From the NCBI GenBank assembly GCA_015492195.1, contig WGFP01000168.1, forward strand, positions 1-5,449: 5,449 nucleotides of DNA, in the 5' to 3' direction. This stretch comes from Acidiferrobacterales bacterium (GTDB lineage: Bacteria > Pseudomonadota > Gammaproteobacteria > Acidiferrobacterales > Sulfurifustaceae). Shown here piece by piece: positions 4,746 through 5,449 of the stretch. Positions within the stretch are counted from its first letter, which is position 1. Each line of letters begins with the position of its first letter. Made by a program: the position numbers and the translations under genes. Below the pieces are notes generated by a model. It was not told the DNA's origin. It saw only the letters and a program-made list of their open reading frames with translations, and ran no database searches.

Positions 4746-5449
4746 TCAATCTGTTTTGAGCGCCTGAAGCTGTTGCAGATTTTCGTCTACCACGCGACGC
4801 CCGGCGTCGATTGCTTCGCGGCCACGGTGGAATTCCAGGAACCTAATGTCCGGCATGCGCGGCTCCAAAAACACGTCCGGCGGATCACCCGCCATGCGAC
4901 TGCGCATTACGCGGGTTTGCATAATCTCGATGCTGTCCCCCACGACGTCGAACACCGACGGGGTGGTTGGCTTGGAACGGTTCATCACCGATGCTGCGCC
5001 CTCCCGCAGCATGCGCTTTACTTTAGTAACGAGATCATTAGAAATGCGGGTATCGGCCGCATCGGCGGTTTCGACCGGCGCTTTAGCTTTCTGTCTTGAC
5101 TTCAAGGGAAATTGGGCACGCGCCGCCGGCGCAACCGCGATAACGATATCTGCGCCCAACACACGACAGACCGATACCGGTACCGGGTTCACCAGACCGC
5201 CGTCCACCAACCAATGGCCCTGGTGGTAAACCGGTGTAAAGAATCCCGGCACGGCAAGCGAGGCCCGCACCGCATCCAGAACCGACCCGTTTCGCAGCCA
5301 TATCTCGTGGCCGTTGTCCAGGCGCGTCGCCACCGCCGCATAGGGTTTCTGCAATTGCTCGATGGGGATATCCTTGTATTGCTCGCGGAAGAAATCAAAT
5401 AACTTCTTTCCCTCTATGAAGCCGCCGCTCAGGCTGATGTCGAAAAACG
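4746..5449 (-). CDS. Patatin-like phospholipase, RssA/NTE family, C-terminal part
   Basis: The gene enters from beyond position 5449, so the N-terminus with the Gly-x-Ser-x-Gly nucleophile motif is outside the window; 233 residues are visible. The TTG at 5354 is internal, since the frame is open and homologous to the window edge (FFDISLSGGFIEGKKLFDFF). Visible features are the conserved ASLAVPGFFTPVYH block, the catalytic Asp in LVDGGLVNPVPVS (about residue 82 of the visible part), and a C-terminal half typical of RssA-type proteins (SVFDVVGDSIEIMQTRVMRS, DVFLEPRMPDIRFLEFHRG, EAIDAGRRVV). Such enzymes use a Ser-Asp dyad to hydrolyse acyl chains from phospholipids or other esters. A charged Lys/Ala/Asp-rich insert follows the core at about residues 113-135. 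The gene ends with TGA and is followed by a candidate terminator hairpin. Family assignment is firm; the physiological substrate is unknown. Confidence 0.92.
   Translation of the reverse strand, partial: FFDISLSGGFIEGKKLFDFFREQYKDIPIEQLQKPYAAVATRLDNGHEIWLRNGSVLDAVRASLAVPGFFTPVYHQGHWLVDGGLVNPVPVSVCRVLGADIVIAVAPAARAQFPLKSRQKAKAPVETADAADTRISNDLVTKVKRMLREGAASVMNRSKPTTPSVFDVVGDSIEIMQTRVMRSRMAGDPPDVFLEPRMPDIRFLEFHRGREAIDAGRRVVDENLQQLQALKTD

Noticed and set aside
1..5449. CRISPR array, insertion sequence with transposase, or prophage attachment site
   Set aside because: No regularly spaced repeats, no transposase-like frame and no tRNA-linked direct repeats were seen on either strand.

Overview
The window looks like part of a proteobacterial chromosome, and I lean towards a gammaproteobacterium with methylotroph-type or related C1/C2 carbon metabolism. 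The grounds are a textbook L-malyl-CoA lyase (mcl) next to the start of an ATP-grasp CoA ligase beta subunit (mtkA/sucC type), the SD-led gene starts, and generally GC-rich coding DNA. The assignment to a group is an inference; no rRNA or other phylogenetic marker is present.

Layout. (1) Positions 1-1346, minus strand: mcl followed by the first 108 codons of a malate-CoA ligase or succinyl-CoA ligase beta subunit. This is a probable operon making and cleaving malyl-CoA, as in the serine cycle. (2) Positions 1347-1761: a 415-base divergent intergenic region with a candidate promoter overlapped by an imperfect dyad. (3) Positions 1762-2664, plus strand: a Sec-exported dienelactone-hydrolase-fold protein in which all three expected catalytic positions are substituted. 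(4) Positions 2701-2880, minus strand: a short open stretch that resembles the wing and C-terminus of an ArsR-type repressor, probably a gene remnant. (5) Positions 2888-3523, minus strand: an orphan 211-residue protein with an ordered His...Asn-Cys arrangement and a C-terminal zinc ribbon. Its ribosome binding site is a run of nine G. (6) Positions 3709-4578 (or 4593), minus strand: an ordinary intact alpha/beta hydrolase. (7) Positions 4746-5449, minus strand: the C-terminal two thirds of an RssA-type patatin-like phospholipase that runs off the window.

How they fit together. Only mcl and mtkA make a clear functional unit: the ligase activates malate to malyl-CoA and the lyase splits it to glyoxylate and acetyl-CoA. 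The three hydrolase-fold genes are separated by intergenic DNA, putative terminators or strand changes and do not form an obvious pathway. The stretch 2665-3708 (regulator remnant, orphan protein with homopolymer SD, AT-rich upstream region, clustered small inverted repeats) has the look of an accessory insertion between housekeeping genes.

The two items most worth following up are the triad-less exported hydrolase-fold protein and the orphan His/Asn-Cys plus zinc-ribbon protein with its poly-G leader.
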